A stretch of 64,000 bases of DNA from Sulfurospirillum sp. Its GTDB lineage: Bacteria > Campylobacterota > Campylobacteria > Campylobacterales > Sulfurospirillaceae. Position 1 is the first letter of the stretch; the number at the start of each line of letters is the position of its first letter. Shown here one piece after another: positions 15,605-26,868 of this stretch. Below the pieces are notes generated by a model that ran no database searches, had not been told where the DNA came from, and saw only the letters and a list, made by a program, of their open reading frames with translations. Where the stretch lies: NCBI GenBank assembly GCA_014859685.1, contig JACUTU010000002.1, forward strand, positions 124,001 to 188,000. Reading direction: 5' to 3'. Position numbers and translations under genes: made by a program.

Positions 15605-18600
15605 ATGGCAAAGATGCGTTTTGGGATGAGTCCATGGGGTGCGGCTTTTTTACGCTCAATTGAGCAACGGTGTGATGATGGTAGATTGGCTCGTGGAAAG
15701 AGTTATGCAAGTAGTGGCAAAGTGTATGATATCTCACTTGCGAGTAGTAGCATTGGTGCGAAAGTGCGAGGCAATTATAAGCCTTATTATAAAACAAAAT
15801 TGCGATTTCATGAGTTTGCGAGAGGAGATAAAAAATTTATCATATCGTACATCGAGAAAAATCCCCTTGTGCTTGCGCAGATCATACATGCAAAACTTTC
15901 ACCGCAGATTTTGAAATATCTACAAAAAAATGAGATAGATCTCTTTCAAAGTTTTGAAATGGATTGTACTTGTCCTGATTTTTATGGCACCTATCCTTGT
16001 AAGCATATCGCTGGATTGTATTTTGTGTTAGTGAGCGAAATCGACAAAAATCCTTTTATACTTTTTTCACTTCGGGGTTTGGATCTTGTGGAGCATTTTG
16101 GGATCAAAAAAGATTTGCAGATTTCTTATCCGCTTGTACTTGATTTTCTTGCTGAAGATGGGCAAGAAAAAAAATCTGAGGAAAACTGTGAGATACTCCA
16201 GATACGCTCTCAAAAAGAGTTTATCCTTTCTATGCTTGAATCAAATCCCCCGTTTGCACCTTTTGATTATAAGCTCGTATTGGACGAGTTTTATGATGCT
16301 ATTGCAAAAAAATTACCCCTTATTATTTGGGCTTCACACAGTGAAAATATGCAAAAATGTGAAAAGATTTTGCAAAGTGCAACCATCTCTTTTGTGGGTT
16401 CGCGTACGCTGAATGATGCAAAGTTTAAGATAAGTTCACCACTTTTTGCACAAGAACAAAACCGAGCATTTTTTGGTACAACAGCACAATTTGATGCACA
16501 ATACTCATTACTTTTGAGTCCCATGGAGCTTATGAATTATTGTATCTGTTTTGAACAAGAAGAGGGAAGTAGTGCGTATCGATATTTTTTTTATTTAGCA
16601 CGAATTGTGTATATTCTTTTGCAAAAAAGTGCATTTTTGCCGTGTGTTTTTTTACAAGAAGAGCAATTGCGGATATTTTATAAACCTTTTTGCAGTAGTG
16701 AAGTAGTGCGAAAACAGTTTGAAAATCTCGCAGAAATTGCCCCGCATATTGTGCGTATCGATGGTAAAAAACTCGATGGATTTAGCGAGAGTGAATTTTT
16801 GGCTATGGTAATGCTCAGTGATGTTATGCCTTATTTTGCATTTATGCACAAAGCACAAAAGAACAATCCACCGCAAATTTCACACACTTTTTTTGCTGGT
16901 ACAAAGCAGTATTTATCAGGTTTTGAAGAGCAAAATATCGCAAGATCTATCAGGAATTATTTTGCAATTTTTGATCTTATAAAAAGCGATTTTATCTACA
17001 AAATAGCTATAAGCAAAACGCAAGAAGATTACAAGCTTGCACTGTTATTGGAAGATAAAAAAACAAAAAATATATGCAACTTACACGAAAAGATAGCTAC
17101 ATGTAAGGATATGCAAATCGTTTCTTTCGTCTCACATGTAGCTACTTTTTTGCCACAAATTGAGCAATTGATTGAGGTTGAAGAGATAACATTGTCCAAA
17201 GAGTTACTTGAAGATTTTATCTTGCACTCATCGCAAATTCTTTCAAATCTAGGCGTACAAATCATCTTGCCAAAAGAGCTGCAAAACATATTAAAACCAA
17301 AACTCATCCTTAAAGTCAAAACAACAAATAAGAATATGAAATCTTTTTTCTCACTTGATGATATGCTCGAGTATGATTGGCAAATTGCGTTAGGCGACTT
17401 ACATGTAAGCTTGAGTGAGTTTGAAAAAATGGTCGCTGGCGGCAAAGAATTAATTGCTTTTGCTGAGCATTTTGTTTTGCTTGATCCAAAAGAGTTGCAG
17501 GCAATATTTGCACAAATAAACCGCAAAACAAAACTCAACAAGTTTGAAATTTTGCAAGCAAAGCTCAATGATGAGGCTGTGTTTGATACAAATCTTGAAA
17601 TGTTATTTACGCAAATTTTTACCCATAAAGATGAAGCATTGCCAACAAACTTGCGTGCAAATTTGCGAGCGTATCAAAAACGCGGTATCGCATGGAGTAT
17701 CCAAAATCTACTCAATGGTTTTGGCATTATATTGGCAGATGATATGGGGCTTGGTAAAACGCTGCAAGCTATAGCGGTTGTGCTGTATCTAAAAGAACAA
17801 AAACTATGTAAGCAAAGCCTTGTGATTGTCCCTACTTCACTTTTGAGCAACTGGGAAGCAGAAATACAAAAATTTGCTCCAACACTCAGTTTTTCTTGCT
17901 TTTATGGCGCAAATCGAAGCTGGCAAAAAGCAGATATCATCCTCAGTACTTACGATGTCGTGCGACGAGATATGACATTTGTGAAAAAGCAAAAGATAGA
18001 TACTCTCATCATCGACGAAGCCCAAAAGATCAAAAATCCAGATACAAATATCGCCAAAGCAGTCAAATCTTTGCGGGCAACATACAAAATAGCGCTCAGC
18101 GGAACACCTATAGAAAATAACCTAAGTGAACTGTGGAGTATTTTTGATTTTGCGATACCAAAATATCTCAAATCCTTGAGTGATTTTTCTAAAGAATACG
18201 CAAAAGATATCGAAATCCACAAAGATGCAAGCAAGATTAAAAAACTCAAAAAAATTACTAGTGCTTTTATGCTCAGACGACTCAAAACGGATAGAACCAT
18301 CATCAAAGATTTGCCGCAAAAGATTATTATTGATGAGTATGCGACTATGAGTACGCAACAAGCGAGTTTGTATCAAGCTGCACTTGAGGAGATGTTGGAT
18401 AAATTGCAAACACAAGAAAAGAAAGGGGCGATTTTTAAACTATTGGTATCTCTCAAACAAATATGCAATCATCCAAGAAATTTTGATAAAACAAGTCCAA
18501 GTCAGAGCGAACTTTCGGGTAAAACAGAGCTTTTACTCACGCTACTTGAAGCAATTTTGCAAAAAAATGAAAAGGTGCTTATCTTCACCCAATATACGCA

Positions 18601-19039
18601 AATGGCGCAAATCTTAAGTGATATCATCCAAAAAGAACTCCTTATGAGTCCTTTGTATCTTAGTGGCGAGATGAGTAAGCAAAAAAGAGATGAGGCGGTG
18701 CAAGATTTTCAAACAAAAAGCGAGCATAAGATATTCATCCTCTCACTCAAAGCAGGTGGCGTAGGACTTAACCTCACACAAGCAAATCATGTCATCCATT
18801 ATGATTTGTGGTTTAATCCAGCTGTGGAAAATCAAGCAACTGATCGCGCTTTTCGTATAGGGCAAAAGAAAAATGTTTTTGTGTACCGTTTTATCACAAA
18901 AAATAGTTTTGAAGAGAAGATAGATAAGATGATCAAAGCGAAAAAAGAGTTAAGTGATTTGAGCGTACATGTAGGAGAGAGTTGGCTTAAAGATATGAAT
19001 GCACAAGAGCTTCAAGAACTTTTTTCTCTAAGCGTTTGA
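15605..19039 (+). CDS. SWIM zinc-finger SNF2-family helicase
   Basis: 1144-residue SNF2/RapA-type DNA translocase. An N-terminal SWIM zinc finger is visible at residues 121-134 (CxC...CxH, CTCPDFYGTYPCKH). After a long linker the two RecA-like lobes follow: motif I LADDMGLGKTLQA (about 708-720), motif II DEAQ (about 804), motif III LSGTPIENN, then the helicase C lobe with SLKAGGVGLNLTQA and the arginine-finger motif ATDRAFRIGQ. SWIM-SNF2 proteins are widespread in bacteria; they remodel protein-DNA complexes but the exact role is not settled. No restriction or modification partner is adjacent. Confidence 0.9.
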   Translation: MAKMRFGMSPWGAAFLRSIEQRCDDGRLARGKSYASSGKVYDISLASSSIGAKVRGNYKPYYKTKLRFHEFARGDKKFIISYIEKNPLVLAQIIHAKLSPQILKYLQKNEIDLFQSFEMDCTCPDFYGTYPCKHIAGLYFVLVSEIDKNPFILFSLRGLDLVEHFGIKKDLQISYPLVLDFLAEDGQEKKSEENCEILQIRSQKEFILSMLESNPPFAPFDYKLVLDEFYDAIAKKLPLIIWASHSENMQKCEKILQSATISFVGSRTLNDAKFKISSPLFAQEQNRAFFGTTAQFDAQYSLLLSPMELMNYCICFEQEEGSSAYRYFFYLARIVYILLQKSAFLPCVFLQEEQLRIFYKPFCSSEVVRKQFENLAEIAPHIVRIDGKKLDGFSESEFLAMVMLSDVMPYFAFMHKAQKNNPPQISHTFFAGTKQYLSGFEEQNIARSIRNYFAIFDLIKSDFIYKIAISKTQEDYKLALLLEDKKTKNICNLHEKIATCKDMQIVSFVSHVATFLPQIEQLIEVEEITLSKELLEDFILHSSQILSNLGVQIILPKELQNILKPKLILKVKTTNKNMKSFFSLDDMLEYDWQIALGDLHVSLSEFEKMVAGGKELIAFAEHFVLLDPKELQAIFAQINRKTKLNKFEILQAKLNDEAVFDTNLEMLFTQIFTHKDEALPTNLRANLRAYQKRGIAWSIQNLLNGFGIILADDMGLGKTLQAIAVVLYLKEQKLCKQSLVIVPTSLLSNWEAEIQKFAPTLSFSCFYGANRSWQKADIILSTYDVVRRDMTFVKKQKIDTLIIDEAQKIKNPDTNIAKAVKSLRATYKIALSGTPIENNLSELWSIFDFAIPKYLKSLSDFSKEYAKDIEIHKDASKIKKLKKITSAFMLRRLKTDRTIIKDLPQKIIIDEYATMSTQQASLYQAALEEMLDKLQTQEKKGAIFKLLVSLKQICNHPRNFDKTSPSQSELSGKTELLLTLLEAILQKNEKVLIFTQYTQMAQILSDIIQKELLMSPLYLSGEMSKQKRDEAVQDFQTKSEHKIFILSLKAGGVGLNLTQANHVIHYDLWFNPAVENQATDRAFRIGQKKNVFVYRFITKNSFEEKIDKMIKAKKELSDLSVHVGESWLKDMNAQELQELFSLSV

Positions 19040-19099
19040 ATATTGGGTATAATAGAATCAAACAAGGCTATATTTTCGCCTTTTGAAAGGACTTTTATT

Positions 19100-20290
19100 T
19101 TGACATTTTTAGATTTGCATCTCAATAACTCTTTGCTCAAAGCTGTACATGATGAGGGCTATACGCAACCAACACCTGTACAGGAAAAAGCGATACCCGC
19201 TATCTTGCAAGGGCGGGATATACTTGCTGGGGCACAGACAGGTACGGGTAAAACTGCTGGTTTTGCACTGCCTATTTTGGAGATTTTATCCGAACAACCA
19301 AGAGCCAAAGGCAAACCACTTTTACGCGTACTTGTACTGACTCCAACTCGTGAACTAGCCGCTCAAGTAGGCGAGAGTTTTCAAACATATGGTAAATATT
19401 TACCTTTTAAAAGCACTATTATTTTCGGAGGCGTAAGTATAAATCCTCAAATCAATGCATTAAAACATGGTATTGATATCTTGGTTGCAACTCCTGGAAG
19501 ATTGCTAGACCATCTCTCGCAAGGCACGCTTACGCTCAAACATATAGATTTTTTTGTGTTAGATGAGGCTGATCGTATGCTCGATATGGGATTTATCAAA
19601 GATATCCGAAGAATCATCGCCATGTTGCCTATAAAACGGCAAAATCTTCTTTTTTCTGCTACTTATTCTGATGAGATGAAAAAATTATGTGCATCTATCC
19701 TAAAAGATCCTGCTATCATAGAAGTTGCCCGCCGTAATACTTCAAGCGAACTTGTCAATCAGCGAGTTATACTTGTAGATTGCAAGCGAAAAACAGCGCT
19801 TTTGGGTGAACTTATTAAAGAAAATAAATGGCAACAGATTCTTGTTTTCACGCGTACAAAACACCACGCAAATAAAGTTTCCGAATATCTTAACAAGATA
19901 GGCATCAGCGCTTCTGCAATTCATGGCAACAAAAGTCAAGGCGCTCGTACGAAAGCTTTGGCAGATTTCAAAGCAGGTGAGATTAGAGTTTTGGCTGCTA
20001 CTGACATCGCTGCAAGAGGACTTGATATAGACCAATTACCACGAGTGATTAATCTTGAGTTGCCAAATATCGCCGAAGATTATGTACACCGTATCGGCAG
20101 AACAGGACGCGCTGGTAACAATGGTGAGGCGATTTCTCTTGTGTGTGTAGATGAATTTGAATACCTCAAAGGTATTGAAAAACTCATCAAACAAAAGTTT
20201 GAGCGAGAAAGTGTTAAAGGATTTGAGCCAGATCTCAGCATTAAGCCAACACCTATCACACAAGGACGAGGTCAAAGAGTTAAGAGATAA
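19100..20290 (+). CDS. rhlE: RhlE-like DEAD-box RNA helicase
   Basis: DEAD-box RNA helicase, 396 residues. Motifs in order: Q motif [14 protein letters not shown], motif I AQTGTGKT, Ia PTRELAAQV, Ib [15 protein letters not shown] ([13 protein letters not shown]), [30 protein letters not shown] and [12 protein letters not shown]. The chosen start is TTG 19100, preceded by GAAAGGA and lying about 40 nt after a TATAAT at 19048-19053. An upstream TTG at 19043 would precede that promoter. The short basic tail GRGQRVKR is typical of RhlE. It functions in ribosome assembly or mRNA turnover. The stop overlaps the next gene. Confidence 0.92.
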   Translation: MTFLDLHLNNSLLKAVHDEGYTQPTPVQEKAIPAILQGRDILAGAQTGTGKTAGFALPILEILSEQPRAKGKPLLRVLVLTPTRELAAQVGESFQTYGKYLPFKSTIIFGGVSINPQINALKHGIDILVATPGRLLDHLSQGTLTLKHIDFFVLDEADRMLDMGFIKDIRRIIAMLPIKRQNLLFSATYSDEMKKLCASILKDPAIIEVARRNTSSELVNQRVILVDCKRKTALLGELIKENKWQQILVFTRTKHHANKVSEYLNKIGISASAIHGNKSQGARTKALADFKAGEIRVLAATDIAARGLDIDQLPRVINLELPNIAEDYVHRIGRTGRAGNNGEAISLVCVDEFEYLKGIEKLIKQKFERESVKGFEPDLSIKPTPITQGRGQRVKR

Positions 20291-20733
20291 TGGATATTTT
20301 TGTAGATGCTGATGCTTTTGCTAATGTTTTAAAAGATATCCTTCTGCGTTTTGTGCTTAAACGCGTCATTACAACAAAGTTTGTTGCAAACAAAAAGATA
20401 GCCTTGCCAAGTGTAGAGTTCATATCGATGCACATTGCGCCCCAAGGAGTGGATGAGGCGGACAATTTTATAGCAGCTACATGTAAGGCTGGAGATTTAG
20501 TAATCACAGCAGATATTCCCCTAGCCGATCGCATTGTAAACAAAGGTGCTATCGGACTTGATCCTCGCGGAACTCTTTATACACAAGAAAATATCAAAAG
20601 CATACTTGCTATGCGAAATCTTATGCAAGAGCTACGAGATGGCGGAGAGATAACGGGTGGTCCAAAAGCGATAGGCGAAAAAGAAAAAAGAGCATTTGCA
20701 AACGCACTTAATGCACTTTTGCAAAAGCTTTAA
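20290..20733 (+). CDS. DUF188 (YaiI/YqxD) family protein
   Basis: 147-residue cytoplasmic protein with a PIN-like nuclease fold. The family signature is DADAFANVLKDIL (residues 6-18), DEADNFIAATCKAGDLVITADIPLA in two parts (about 56-80), LDPRG and the C-terminal [18 protein letters not shown]. The acidic residues needed for a PIN active site are present. The start codon shares its first base with the rhlE stop, so the two are coupled. The 3' end overlaps that of the convergent murD by 26 nt. Family function is unproven. Confidence 0.9.
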   Translation: MDIFVDADAFANVLKDILLRFVLKRVITTKFVANKKIALPSVEFISMHIAPQGVDEADNFIAATCKAGDLVITADIPLADRIVNKGAIGLDPRGTLYTQENIKSILAMRNLMQELRDGGEITGGPKAIGEKEKRAFANALNALLQKL

Positions 20734-21901
20734 AGCTATCTCCTCGTTCTTTGTAGGAACTAAATTGATCTAAACTTGCAGCCGCTGGAGAGAGTAGGGC
20801 AATGGTGTTTCGTGTGTGCATAGTTTTCATAAGCGTAACGGCTTGTGAGAGTTCAAAACAGGCGTGTACTTCTTTGCTTATTTTTTGTGCCAAATCAACT
20901 ATCTTTTGTGTGTTTGAGCCTATAGCAAAAATCTTTACATGTAAGCCTTGCATTGCTACAAAAAGCGGATCTAAACTTACGCCCTTATCATCGCCACCCA
21001 AGATAAGTAAAATCTCTCTATCTTCATAGCGTTTCAGTGCCTCAAGAGTTGCATCGACATTGGTAGCTTTTGTATCATCTACCCACAATCTTCCAACGGA
21101 GTCATAAAATTCTTCAAGTTTATACGCATCTGTTTGAAAGCTATTTAAAAGTTGATAATCAAATGTATCATAGAGGATTTTTTGCACACTCAAAGCAAGT
21201 AAAGCATCTAGTAAAAATGGTCTTGAAAAGTTTACATGTAAGAGGTCAATGTGCATTTTTTGCGCCAAATCCTGCTCATTTTTATAAGTGATTTTATACG
21301 CTTTTGTCTGATATGTGCTATAAATTTCAGGCAAGATAACTACGCTTCCCTCGTTCATACGGCTCAAGGGGCTAAGTTTTGCACTCTCGTATGCTACAAA
21401 ATCGCCATGCCAGCTGAGATGATCCTCTTTTATAGGAAGGATTACAAAGATATTTGGCACTGCTTTTTGTGTGTAATGTAGTGTAAATGAACTTGTTTCA
21501 AGCAGCCAAAAAGTAGCTTGTGTATCAAGATTTGCCAAAGGCTCACCGATATTGCCACCCGCTATGCCACCACAAAAATGCAAGAGATGCTGGAGCATTT
21601 GTGTGGTCGTGGTTTTGCCATTGGTTCCTGTTATCCAAACGCTAGTAGGCATAATATCGCAAAAATAGTCATACTCGCTGATAAGATTTTGTGCTTTTGT
21701 GATGAGTTGGTGGTGGGGTGGAAAACCTGGACTTGGAATCTCAAGACTACTTTTATTTGCATCAAAATGTGAAGGCGGCAAGAGAAGATTGCCTTGCTCA
21801 TCTTTGCTACATGTAGAAAAATGATCATCAAAGATTTGACATGGAGCTATTTTTTTTGCAAGTGCTTTTGTGGTTGTGCCGTGTCCGAAAAGTGATATCA
21901 T
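20708..21901 (-). CDS. murD: MurD, UDP-N-acetylmuramoylalanine-D-glutamate ligase
   Basis: Cytoplasmic Mur ligase that adds D-glutamate to UDP-MurNAc-L-Ala in peptidoglycan synthesis; 397 residues, shorter than the roughly 440 of E. coli MurD, as is usual in Campylobacterota. ATP loop [23 protein letters not shown] with the conserved His, and [15 protein letters not shown] are visible. The start at ATG 21901 overlaps the mraY stop as ATGA and yields the expected beginning [12 protein letters not shown]; the frame extends 18 codons further inside mraY without support. Cotranscribed with mraY. Confidence 0.95.
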   Translation of the reverse strand: MISLFGHGTTTKALAKKIAPCQIFDDHFSTCSKDEQGNLLLPPSHFDANKSSLEIPSPGFPPHHQLITKAQNLISEYDYFCDIMPTSVWITGTNGKTTTTQMLQHLLHFCGGIAGGNIGEPLANLDTQATFWLLETSSFTLHYTQKAVPNIFVILPIKEDHLSWHGDFVAYESAKLSPLSRMNEGSVVILPEIYSTYQTKAYKITYKNEQDLAQKMHIDLLHVNFSRPFLLDALLALSVQKILYDTFDYQLLNSFQTDAYKLEEFYDSVGRLWVDDTKATNVDATLEALKRYEDREILLILGGDDKGVSLDPLFVAMQGLHVKIFAIGSNTQKIVDLAQKISKEVHACFELSQAVTLMKTMHTRNTIALLSPAAASLDQFSSYKERGDSFKAFAKVH

Positions 21902-22962
21902 CGTAGTTTTATCTCCGCAATTGCAAGCAGATTTGACATCAAAGCAATGATCCAAAAGCGAATGATGATCTTATTTTCTGCCCAACCTTTGACCTCAAAA
22001 TGGTGATGGATAGGTGCCATTAGAAAAACGCGTTTTTTCCTCGTGCGAACACTTCCTACTTGTAAAATTACAGAAAGTGCCTCCAAAACAAAGACAAAAC
22101 CGATGATGATGAGCAGGATTTCATTTTTCGAAATGATCGCCATATAGCCTATAAACGCACCTATAGAAAGGCTACCGCTATCGCCCATAAACACTTCTGC
22201 TGGATAGCAGTTGTACCACAAAAATCCAACCAAAGAACCCATAAGGGCAGCCGCAATGATAACAACTTCACCAGCACCGCTGACTTTTGGCAAAAGCAGA
22301 TAACTACTCAATCCAGCGTGTCCAGCGATATAAACAAATACGCTGAGTGAAATGAGTGAAAATATAGAAGGTACCGTAGCGAGACCGTCAAGTCCATCCG
22401 TGAGATTGACTGCATTTGAAGCTGAAACAAACACAAGTATCCAAAACGCTATAGCAAATCCATGCAGATTTAAAAGTGGATTTTTATAAAAAGGAACAAA
22501 CAATTCAGTATTGAGATTTGTTGTTAGATAAAGCACAACAGATATGATAGACGCGACAAAAATTTGCAAAAGAAATTTTTTCTTCGCACTTAAGCCAGAT
22601 TGGTTATTTTGTCCTAAAATCTTTGAGCGATCATCACTCATGCCGATAAGCATAAATAAAAACAAGCTCAGCAAACCTAAAATCACATAAATATTGTTCA
22701 ATTGCACACAAAGTAAAGACGCTACAATTGTTGCAGATATAAAAAAAGCACCACCCATTGTTGGGGTGTTGCATTTTTGTTGGTGCGTTTTTGGTGCAAG
22801 CGAGTAGATAGGTTGGTTCGCTTTTTTACTTATCGCCCATTTGATGAAGCGGGGCAGTATAAAAATAGAAAAAAGAAACGAGAGAAAAAAACCGATGCCA
22901 GCACGCACGGTAATATATTGAAGAATATTTATAGAACTTAATTCATAAAGCCAATATAACAT
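21898..22962 (-). CDS. mraY: MraY, phospho-MurNAc-pentapeptide transferase
   Basis: Polytopic inner-membrane enzyme (354 residues, about ten membrane segments) forming lipid I from UDP-MurNAc-pentapeptide and undecaprenyl phosphate. Conserved loops are present: TPTMGGAFF (substrate loop), [20 protein letters not shown] with the catalytic Asp pair, [25 protein letters not shown] and the C-terminal [12 protein letters not shown]. It leads the mraY-murD pair on the reverse strand and is divergent from gpmI (78 nt between). Confidence 0.97.
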   Translation of the reverse strand: MLYWLYELSSINILQYITVRAGIGFFLSFLFSIFILPRFIKWAISKKANQPIYSLAPKTHQQKCNTPTMGGAFFISATIVASLLCVQLNNIYVILGLLSLFLFMLIGMSDDRSKILGQNNQSGLSAKKKFLLQIFVASIISVVLYLTTNLNTELFVPFYKNPLLNLHGFAIAFWILVFVSASNAVNLTDGLDGLATVPSIFSLISLSVFVYIAGHAGLSSYLLLPKVSGAGEVVIIAAALMGSLVGFLWYNCYPAEVFMGDSGSLSIGAFIGYMAIISKNEILLIIIGFVFVLEALSVILQVGSVRTRKKRVFLMAPIHHHFEVKGWAENKIIIRFWIIALMSNLLAIAEIKLR

Positions 22963-23040
22963 AATAAAAACTCTTTATATTTTTTTAAAAGAAATATTTT
23001 AGTAAAATATTGCTTATAACCTAATTTAAGAAGGCACACA

Positions 23041-24507
23041 TTGAGTAAAAAAGCAGTATTGATTATCACAGATGGCATAGGTTGTAATGAATCTTTGGAA
23101 GCAAATGCTTTTGTTCAAGCAAAAAAACCAACTTATGACAAGCTTTTTGCTACAGTTCCTTACGCACTTGTAAAAACTTCTGGTTTGGCTGTTGGTTTGC
23201 CACAGGGACAGATGGGAAATTCAGAGGTTGGACATATGTGTATCGGTAGCGGTCGGGTTTTATATCAAAATCTTGTGCAAATTTCCATGGCGATTCAAGA
23301 TGGCAGCATACAAACAAATCCAGCTTTGCTAAATTTGCTTACATGTAAGGGCGATATTCATATCATTGGACTTTTGAGTGATGGCGGTGTGCATTCGCAT
23401 ATCGAGCATATTCTTGCCTTGGCGCGTATCATTAAAGGCAAAGGAAAGAAAGTGTTGGTTCACGCACTAACCGATGGTCGCGATGTTTCTCCAACTTCTG
23501 GTATAAACTTCATCAAAGATCTTTTGGCGATTTGTGATGAACATATACAACTTGCTTCTATCGGTGGCCGTTTTTATGCAATGGATCGAGATAACAGATG
23601 GGATCGCGTGCAAAAAGGCTATGATGCGATTGTAAATGCTGAACCCCTGTGCCAAGAAAATCCGCTTGTATATATGCAAAAGATGTATGATGCTGGTATT
23701 ACGGATGAATTTATCGAGCCTATTTCTTTTGGGTATAGTATGCACGCAGATGACGGTGTGCTTTTTGCAAATTTTCGCAATGATCGTATGCGTGAACTCT
23801 CAAAAGCGATTGGAGTTGAGGCATTTGATGCGTTTGTCCGCAAAGTGATTCCAGCGCGTTGCATCACTATGAGTGAGTATGATAGCGCCTATACTTTTGC
23901 GATAATGTTTTCAAGTCAAACACCTGAAAATACACTCAGTGAAGTAATTGCAAAAGCGGGTCTTTCACAATTACATGTAGCCGAAACAGAAAAATATGCA
24001 CATGTAACATTTTTTTTCAACGGTGGCATTGAAACGCCTATGAAAAATGAAAGTCGTGTGCTTATCCCGAGTCCAAAAGTAAAAACTTACGATTTGCAAC
24101 CGCAAATGAGTGCTAAAGAGGTTTGCGATGCGGTACTTCAAGGGATGCAAAGCGGGTATGATTTTATCGTGGTCAATTTTGCAAATGGCGATATGGTTGG
24201 TCACACTGGCGTGTATGAAGCGGGCATCAAAGCTGTTGAAGCTGTTGATGAGCAATTAGGACGCATTTTTGCAGCTGCTGGGGAGCATTATAGTATTGTG
24301 CTTACAAGCGATCATGGCAACTGCGAGCAGATGCGCAATGAAAATGGCGAAATTTTAACAAATCACACCCTTTTTGATGTGTACTGTTTTGTAAAAAGCA
24401 CAGGCATTCAAGCAGTAAAAACAGGTGGGCTTAACAATATAGCTCCAACGATTTTAAAACTAATGGAACTTCCTATTCCTTCGCAGATGGATGCACCTTT
24501 AGTCTAG
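23041..24507 (+). CDS. gpmI: 2,3-bisphosphoglycerate-independent phosphoglycerate mutase
   Basis: 488-residue glycolytic/gluconeogenic mutase interconverting 3- and 2-phosphoglycerate, Mn-dependent alkaline-phosphatase fold. Motifs: ITDGIGCNE (metal Asp), QMGNSEVGHMCIGSGR with the catalytic Ser, HALTDGRDVSPTSG, GGRFYAMDRDNRWDR, VNFANGDMVGHTG and LTSDHGNCE for metal binding. The start is TTG 23041 with GAAGG upstream. A TATAAC about 25 nt upstream may be the -10. Confidence 0.96.
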   Translation: MSKKAVLIITDGIGCNESLEANAFVQAKKPTYDKLFATVPYALVKTSGLAVGLPQGQMGNSEVGHMCIGSGRVLYQNLVQISMAIQDGSIQTNPALLNLLTCKGDIHIIGLLSDGGVHSHIEHILALARIIKGKGKKVLVHALTDGRDVSPTSGINFIKDLLAICDEHIQLASIGGRFYAMDRDNRWDRVQKGYDAIVNAEPLCQENPLVYMQKMYDAGITDEFIEPISFGYSMHADDGVLFANFRNDRMRELSKAIGVEAFDAFVRKVIPARCITMSEYDSAYTFAIMFSSQTPENTLSEVIAKAGLSQLHVAETEKYAHVTFFFNGGIETPMKNESRVLIPSPKVKTYDLQPQMSAKEVCDAVLQGMQSGYDFIVVNFANGDMVGHTGVYEAGIKAVEAVDEQLGRIFAAAGEHYSIVLTSDHGNCEQMRNENGEILTNHTLFDVYCFVKSTGIQAVKTGGLNNIAPTILKLMELPIPSQMDAPLV

Positions 24508-24528
24508 TTTTCAAAATAAGGCTTACCA

Positions 24529-25272
24529 ATGCAATTTAGTGGAAAAAATGTTCTCATCACAGGTGCGGCGAGTGGTATAGGATCACAAATAGCGCAAACA
24601 CTGGCAAATTATGGTTTAAAGGTGTGGATAAATTATCGCTCCCGTCCGCAAGAAGCAGATGCCATCAAGGCAAAGATAGAAGAAAATGGTGGCGTTGCTG
24701 CACTTATTTGTTTTGATATCGGTGATGAAGATGCTTTTATTGAGGGTTTAAAAACTATCATCGATAGCGATGGCACACTTGCATATCTTGTCAATAACGC
24801 TGGCATTACCCATGACAAACTTGCATTGCGTATGAAAACAGAGGATTTTACAAAAGTAATCGATGTAAATCTCACAGCAGCTTTTGTAGGTTGCAGGGAA
24901 GCGTTGAAAATTATGAGTAAACAAAGATTCGGAAGTGTTGTCAATATAGCTTCGATCGTGGGCGAAACAGGCAATGCGGGACAAGTGAATTATGCCGCTT
25001 CAAAAGGCGGACTTATTGCTATGACTAAAAGTTTCGCACTAGAAGCAAGTGCGAGAGGCGTGCGATACAATGCCGTAACTCCAGGTTTTATCGCAACACA
25101 AATGACAGATAAACTCAGTGATGAAGTTAAAGAAGCATACACAGCAAAAATTCCGCTCAAACGATTTGGTAATCCAGAAGATATCGCTCAAGCGGTCGCT
25201 TTTTTGTTGAGTGATAGTGCCGCATATATCACAGGAGAAGTATTGAAAGTCAATGGCGGAATGTACATGTAA
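24529..25272 (+). CDS. fabG: FabG, 3-oxoacyl-ACP reductase
   Basis: NADPH-dependent ketoacyl-ACP reductase of fatty acid elongation; 247-residue short-chain dehydrogenase. Cofactor loop TGAASGIGSQIA (residues 10-21), NNAGIT (about 89-94), catalytic Ser/Tyr/Lys in NIASIVGETGNAGQVNYAASK, and the C-terminal SDSAAYITGEVLKVNGGMYM typical of FabG. It heads the fabG-acpP-fabF-accA cluster. The last codons and stop lie within a copy of the iterated palindrome (TACATGTAA), an unusual case of the repeat ending a gene. Confidence 0.95.
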   Translation: MQFSGKNVLITGAASGIGSQIAQTLANYGLKVWINYRSRPQEADAIKAKIEENGGVAALICFDIGDEDAFIEGLKTIIDSDGTLAYLVNNAGITHDKLALRMKTEDFTKVIDVNLTAAFVGCREALKIMSKQRFGSVVNIASIVGETGNAGQVNYAASKGGLIAMTKSFALEASARGVRYNAVTPGFIATQMTDKLSDEVKEAYTAKIPLKRFGNPEDIAQAVAFLLSDSAAYITGEVLKVNGGMYM

Positions 25273-25363
25273 ATGTTCACATGTACGCAATTTTAAAGAC
25301 GCAAAACTAGTTTTAAAGATTAATCTGCTAAAATGAGACGAAAATTTACCCAAGGAGTTATTT

Positions 25364-25594
25364 ATGGCATTATTTGAAGATGTGAAAGAAGTTGTTGTTG
25401 AGCAATTAAATGTAAACCCTGATGAAGTCAAAGAAGATTCAAAATTTGTTGAAGATTTAGGTGCTGATTCATTAGATGTTGTTGAGCTAGTTATGGCTTT
25501 GGAAGAAAAATTTGATATCGAAATTCCAGATACAGACGCTGAAAAAATAGCAACAGTTGGCGATGCAATAAATTATATTACAAGCCACAAATAG
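25364..25594 (+). CDS. acpP: Acyl carrier protein
   Basis: 76-residue acidic carrier of growing acyl chains. The phosphopantetheine attachment site is Ser36 in [10 protein letters not shown]. Strong Shine-Dalgarno AAGGAG 8 nt before ATG 25364. A TAAAAT about 30 nt upstream may be its own -10. A perfect terminator hairpin follows the stop, so much of the transcription ends here and acpP can be made in excess over fabF. Confidence 0.97.
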   Translation: MALFEDVKEVVVEQLNVNPDEVKEDSKFVEDLGADSLDVVELVMALEEKFDIEIPDTDAEKIATVGDAINYITSHK

Positions 25595-25597
25595 AGA

Positions 25598-25622
25598 TAA
25601 AAAGCCCATTGTGGGCTTTTTA
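25598..25622 (+). terminator. Rho-independent terminator after acpP
   Basis: An 11-bp perfect stem with a 3-nt loop (TAAAAAGCCCA / TTG / TGGGCTTTTTA) and T-run starts 3 nt after the acpP stop. It separates acpP from fabF and probably works as a partial terminator within the fatty acid cluster. The symmetric A/T flanks could also let it act on the opposite strand. Confidence 0.88.
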
Positions 25623-25648
25623 TACTTAGATAAATAAAGGAGTTTTTC

Positions 25649-26857
25649 TTGAGAAGAGTTGTAGTAACTGGTATCGGTATGATAAATTCATTGGGAATTG
25701 ATAAAGAGAGTTCTTTTAAGGCTATAGTAAATGGTGAGTGTGGCATTAAAAGTATTTCATCATTCAATACAGAGCAACATTCTGTGAAAATTGCTGGAGA
25801 AATCACCGATTTTGATCCAAATACAATTATGAATCCAAAAGAAGTTAAAAAAGCTGATAGATTCATTCAGCTCGGTCTTGCTGCTGCAAAAGAAGCAATG
25901 AGCGATGCACAAATTGCACAATACGATCATGAAACATTTGGTGTGAGTTCGGCTTCTGGCATAGGCGGACTGCCAACGATAGAAAAACACTCTGTCATAA
26001 ATTTTGAGCGAGGCCCTAGAAGAATATCACCATTTTTTATTCCCTCAGCTCTTATCAATATGCTTGGTGGATTTGTTTCTATTGAGTATGGTCTCAAGGG
26101 ACCAAACCTTTCAAGTGTTACCGCTTGTGCAGCAGGTACACATGCCATTGCTGAAGCCACAAAAACTATCATGATAGGTGGCGCAGATAAGATGCTCGTT
26201 GTTGGAGCTGAAGCTGCTATTTGTGAAGTTGGCATTGGAGGTTTTGCTGCTATGAAGGCACTTTCAACACGCAATGATGATCCAAAAAAAGCATCCCGTC
26301 CATTTGATAAACAAAGAGATGGATTTATTATGGGTGAAGGAGCTGGAGCTTTAGTTCTTGAGGTGTATGAGGATGCAATTGCAAGAGGTGCGCATATCTA
26401 TGGTGAAGTGATTGGCTTTGGTGAAAGTGGCGATGCAAATCATATCACAACTCCAGCACTTGATGGACCATTTCGAGCAATGCGAGCTGCTTGCAAGATG
26501 GCAAAAATGCCGCAAATCGACTACATCAATGCGCATGGTACAAGTACACAAGCAAACGATAAAAATGAAACAGCTGCTATAGCTGAACTCTTTGGAGAGA
26601 AAGTACCTTTGATTAGTTCAACAAAAGGACAAATCGGTCATTGTCTAGGAGCAGCCGGCGCTATCGAAGCAGTTATCTCTTTAATGGCGATGCGAGATAG
26701 TATCGTCCCACCAACTATAAATTTAGATGAGCCAGATCCTGATTGTTATCTTGATTATACACCAAATAAGGCTCTAGCAAAAGAACTTCATTGCGTTATG
26801 AGTAACTCTTTCGGCTTTGGTGGTACAAACGGTTCTATTATATTTAGACGCGTATAA
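25649..26857 (+). CDS. fabF: FabF, 3-oxoacyl-ACP synthase II
   Basis: 402-residue elongating ketoacyl-ACP synthase of the thiolase fold. Catalytic Cys in [10 protein letters not shown], catalytic His residues in [15 protein letters not shown] and [14 protein letters not shown], and the C-terminal [12 protein letters not shown]. The start is TTG 25649 after AAGGAG. It catalyses malonyl-ACP condensation. It lies between acpP and accA in a fatty-acid cluster typical of Campylobacterota. Confidence 0.96.
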   Translation: MRRVVVTGIGMINSLGIDKESSFKAIVNGECGIKSISSFNTEQHSVKIAGEITDFDPNTIMNPKEVKKADRFIQLGLAAAKEAMSDAQIAQYDHETFGVSSASGIGGLPTIEKHSVINFERGPRRISPFFIPSALINMLGGFVSIEYGLKGPNLSSVTACAAGTHAIAEATKTIMIGGADKMLVVGAEAAICEVGIGGFAAMKALSTRNDDPKKASRPFDKQRDGFIMGEGAGALVLEVYEDAIARGAHIYGEVIGFGESGDANHITTPALDGPFRAMRAACKMAKMPQIDYINAHGTSTQANDKNETAAIAELFGEKVPLISSTKGQIGHCLGAAGAIEAVISLMAMRDSIVPPTINLDEPDPDCYLDYTPNKALAKELHCVMSNSFGFGGTNGSIIFRRV

Positions 26858-26868
26858 AAGGCTCTATT